43,583 nt of DNA from JAJRAG01 sp050010535 (lineage in GTDB: Archaea; Thermoplasmatota; Thermoplasmata; Methanomassiliicoccales; JACIVX01): positions 1 to 43,583 of the forward strand of contig JBEKKT010000014.1 in the NCBI GenBank assembly GCA_050010535.1, written 5' to 3'. A program made the translations under genes and the position numbers. Below the pieces are notes generated by a model. It did not search any database. It saw nothing but the letters and a program-made list of their open reading frames with translations, and had not been told where the DNA came from. Positions within the stretch are counted from its first letter, which is position 1. Every line of letters begins with the position of its first letter. Shown here one piece after another: positions 41,942 through 43,583 of this stretch.

Positions 41942-42228
41942 TCAGCAAAGGTTACATCAAGGCAGTGATCGGCATCGTGGTCTTGTTCGCGATCGCTCTC
42001 GCCTTCTATTTCACTTTCTCCGCCACGTACAGAGATGGACTGGAAAGAACAATAGGAGATGCTGGTGTGAAGGAACAGCGGGACTCCCACACGGGTCCGT
42101 TCTCATACGGCGATAATTATATCACAACCCTGGCCGCCGGCCTGATCGGTGCCTGTATCACTTTCGCTGCCGTCTATGGTTTTCTCAAGATGTCGAGGAA
42201 GAGGAGGAAAGCAGAGGAGCAGCGATGA
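41938..42228 (+). CDS. ECF cobalt/nickel transporter, CbiN/NikN-like subunit (PDGLE domain)
   Basis: A 96-residue protein with two TM helices (about 8-27 and 62-82) and a loop YRDGLERTIGDAG in the middle, the PDGLE-type motif of CbiN and NikN. This subunit pairs with the M component and is needed for metal transport. Its ATG lies inside the ATGA overlap with cbiM, and its end overlaps cbiQ by four bases, so the operon is translationally coupled. Confidence 0.85.
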   Translation: MISKGYIKAVIGIVVLFAIALAFYFTFSATYRDGLERTIGDAGVKEQRDSHTGPFSYGDNYITTLAAGLIGACITFAAVYGFLKMSRKRRKAEEQR

Positions 42229-42959
42229 GACACCACGAGATTGACCAGTACGCTAGACAATCCCCTCTCAACCGCTTCGATCCCAGAGTCAAGATCGTGA
42301 GCACAGTTGTCCTGATTATCTCAATGGCGTTTTTTACAGAGCTCAATCCGCTGCTGATATGCCTTGCGTTCCTTCTCGTACTCGTCGCCATCTCCAAAGT
42401 GCCGGGGAAGCATCTCGGCAAATCGTACCTGATGGCCTTCCCGTTCATCCTCTTCGCTTCCCTCACCGTGCTGTTAACGTCTGGACCGGCCCCAGGCCTG
42501 AATATGTTCTTCCGGATTACGAACTCCCTCATCGCCCTTCTTCTTCTCGTTAGCACCACTCCCTTCTTCGACCTGCTGAAGTCCCTGCGTTGGTTCAGAG
42601 TCCCTTCTATCATCTCGTCCCTTCTGCTTTTTACGTACCACTTCATCTTCGTGCTTCTGGACGAGCTGGAAAGGATGAAGATCGCCAGGAAGGCAAGAGG
42701 CTTCAACGGAGGCAGGAACATCTTCCAGAAAGATGTGTTCCGCACAATCGCTTACACTGCAGGGATGGTGTTCGTAAGGTCGAACACACGGGCGGGAAAC
42801 ATCTACGACGCACTGAGATCCAGAGGTTACGATGGCGAGATCAGGACCCTGAATCAGCTGCGAGCCTCCCCTAAAGACGCGGCATTTGCCTGCGCTTTCG
42901 TCGGCGTGTCATTGATCGCGCTATCCACACAAGTTGGAGTGATCGGTTGGCCGCTCTGA
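42225..42959 (+). CDS. cbiQ: ECF transporter transmembrane T-component (CbiQ/NikQ)
   Basis: The 244-residue energy-coupling membrane subunit, with five or six TM helices and the coupling helices that contact the ATPase: ARKARGFNGG (the first A-R-G signature, about residue 155) and ALRSRGYDGE (the second, about 190). The N-terminal SPLNRFDPRVKI is also conserved. It starts in the four-base overlap with the NikN-like gene and its last bases overlap the cbiO start. Confidence 0.92.
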   Translation: MRHHEIDQYARQSPLNRFDPRVKIVSTVVLIISMAFFTELNPLLICLAFLLVLVAISKVPGKHLGKSYLMAFPFILFASLTVLLTSGPAPGLNMFFRITNSLIALLLLVSTTPFFDLLKSLRWFRVPSIISSLLLFTYHFIFVLLDELERMKIARKARGFNGGRNIFQKDVFRTIAYTAGMVFVRSNTRAGNIYDALRSRGYDGEIRTLNQLRASPKDAAFACAFVGVSLIALSTQVGVIGWPL

Positions 42960-43583
42960 AACTGACCGATGTCTCATTCGTGTACCCAGATGGCATCCGA
43001 ACTCTCGAGAAGGTGAGCCTTGCGATCGGGGAGGGCGAGAGGGTCGCTCTCGTCGGGCCGAATGGCGCTGGAAAGAGTACTCTGCTCCGTCTCATGGCCG
43101 CGCTGACCGTTCCGACCGAAGGGACCATCGAAATTATGAGAGAGCGGCTGACGAAGAAGGATGCAGAAAGGCTGAGGAGGCATATCGGATTCCTATTCCA
43201 AGATCCCGACGACCAGATATTCATGCCGACGGTATGGGATGACGTCGCTTTCGGGCCGATCAATATGCAGTTGAACGCGGGGGCTGTGAAGAGCCGCGTG
43301 GCAGAGGCGATTCATCTGGCAGGAATCGACGGCTACGAACAGAGGGTGCCTCATCATCTGAGCTTCGGGGAGAAGAAGAGGGTGGCGATCGCTGGCGTGC
43401 TGGCGATGCAAGCTTCGATCTTGCTGCTTGACGAGCCGACGGCCAATCTTGACCCGAAAGGCAGAAGGAACTTGATGAGAATCCTTGATTCGGTCTCGGA
43501 GACAGTTGTTCTCGCGACGCATGACCTTTCTGTCGCATTTGAGCTAACCGACCGCGTCATAGTCATGAGGAAAAAGAAGTTAT
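42947..43583 (+). CDS. cbiO: ECF transporter ATPase (CbiO/NikO), cut by the window edge
   Basis: The ATP-hydrolysing subunit of the same transporter. Walker A is GPNGAGKST, the Q-loop LFQDPDDQIF, the signature LSFGEKKRVAIAG, Walker B ILLLDEPTANLD and the H-loop ATHDLSVAF. The signature reads LSFGE rather than LSGGQ, as is usual in cobalt/nickel ECF ATPases. The start is a TTG at 42947 with ggagtg five bases ahead, overlapping the cbiQ stop. The reading frame is still open at the last base, just before the expected C-terminus. Confidence 0.92.
   Translation, partial: MAALKLTDVSFVYPDGIRTLEKVSLAIGEGERVALVGPNGAGKSTLLRLMAALTVPTEGTIEIMRERLTKKDAERLRRHIGFLFQDPDDQIFMPTVWDDVAFGPINMQLNAGAVKSRVAEAIHLAGIDGYEQRVPHHLSFGEKKRVAIAGVLAMQASILLLDEPTANLDPKGRRNLMRILDSVSETVVLATHDLSVAFELTDRVIVMRKKKL

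Noticed and set aside
1..43583. CRISPR arrays, insertion sequences, rRNA genes, phage genes
   Set aside because: No regularly spaced repeats, transposase motifs, rRNA-like stretches or phage structural genes were found on reading both strands.

Overview
The window looks like chromosomal DNA from an uncultivated archaeon, most likely of the Thermoplasmatota. Archaeal markers seen directly are a tRNA-His with an encoded G-1, C73 and CCA; an archaeal SepF; a RecJ/GAN-type nuclease; RtcB; an archaemetzincin; a DUF1947-PUA protein; a bacterio-opsin-activator-type HTH regulator; PRC-barrel proteins; and TATA boxes about 25 bases before many starts, several of them leaderless. The DUF835 module with a 7-TM region and the small zinc-ribbon proteins suggest Thermoplasmatota, but that placement is inference.

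Layout. 1-4.0 kb: a metallophosphoesterase cut by the left edge, an RNase H-like exonuclease, a RecJ/GAN nuclease and ornithine carbamoyltransferase. 4.3-5.7 kb: tRNA-His and a decayed 7TM-DUF835 gene whose reading frame runs antisense through the tRNA. 5.8-11 kb: RtcB, archaemetzincin, HD phosphohydrolase, SepF, PUA protein and zinc-finger proteins. 11-13.8 kb: membrane/exported proteins, two of them interrupted, a KaiC-like ATPase and a PD-(D/E)XK-like protein. 14-18.5 kb: a tungsten/molybdenum module with an AOR-family oxidoreductase, three MoaD-like proteins (two lacking the C-terminal GlyGly) and a ThiF/MoeB-like enzyme. 18.6-20.8 kb: an ABC-2 exporter behind a structured repeat element. 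21-26.6 kb: a PRC-barrel protein, a large CARDB-containing surface protein, pyrroline-5-carboxylate dehydrogenase and an MBL hydrolase with an in-frame stop. 26.7-36.3 kb: a flavoprotein and nucleotide-sugar genes (UDP-glucose dehydrogenase, GalU, an epimerase, a UDP-glucuronate decarboxylase) mixed with a PAP2 phosphatase, universal stress protein, regulators and gene remnants. 36.3-41 kb: PRC-barrel, broken ZIP transporter, cupin, HTH regulator, iron-sulfur flavoprotein, two tandem 62-64 aa paralogues and ArsM. 41.1 kb to the end: an ECF cobalt/nickel transporter (M-N-Q-O), cut by the right edge, behind NikR-like inverted repeats.

Working together: GalU, UDP-glucose dehydrogenase and UDP-xylose synthase can form a chain from glucose-1-phosphate to UDP-xylose for surface glycans. 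The AOR cluster supplies a tungstopterin enzyme with its cofactor sulfur carrier. The ECF genes form one translationally coupled operon.

The most striking general feature is gene decay. At least nine genes carry in-frame stops, single-base frameshifts (four at G or C runs) or an internal deletion, while long housekeeping genes between them are intact. The clustering favours real pseudogenes for the worst cases. Sequence error remains possible for the single homopolymer shifts and single stops. Other points worth a second look are the GG-less MoaD pair, the NikR-like sites, the tandem 20-bp repeats before the exporter, and non-ATG starts (CTG, ACG).
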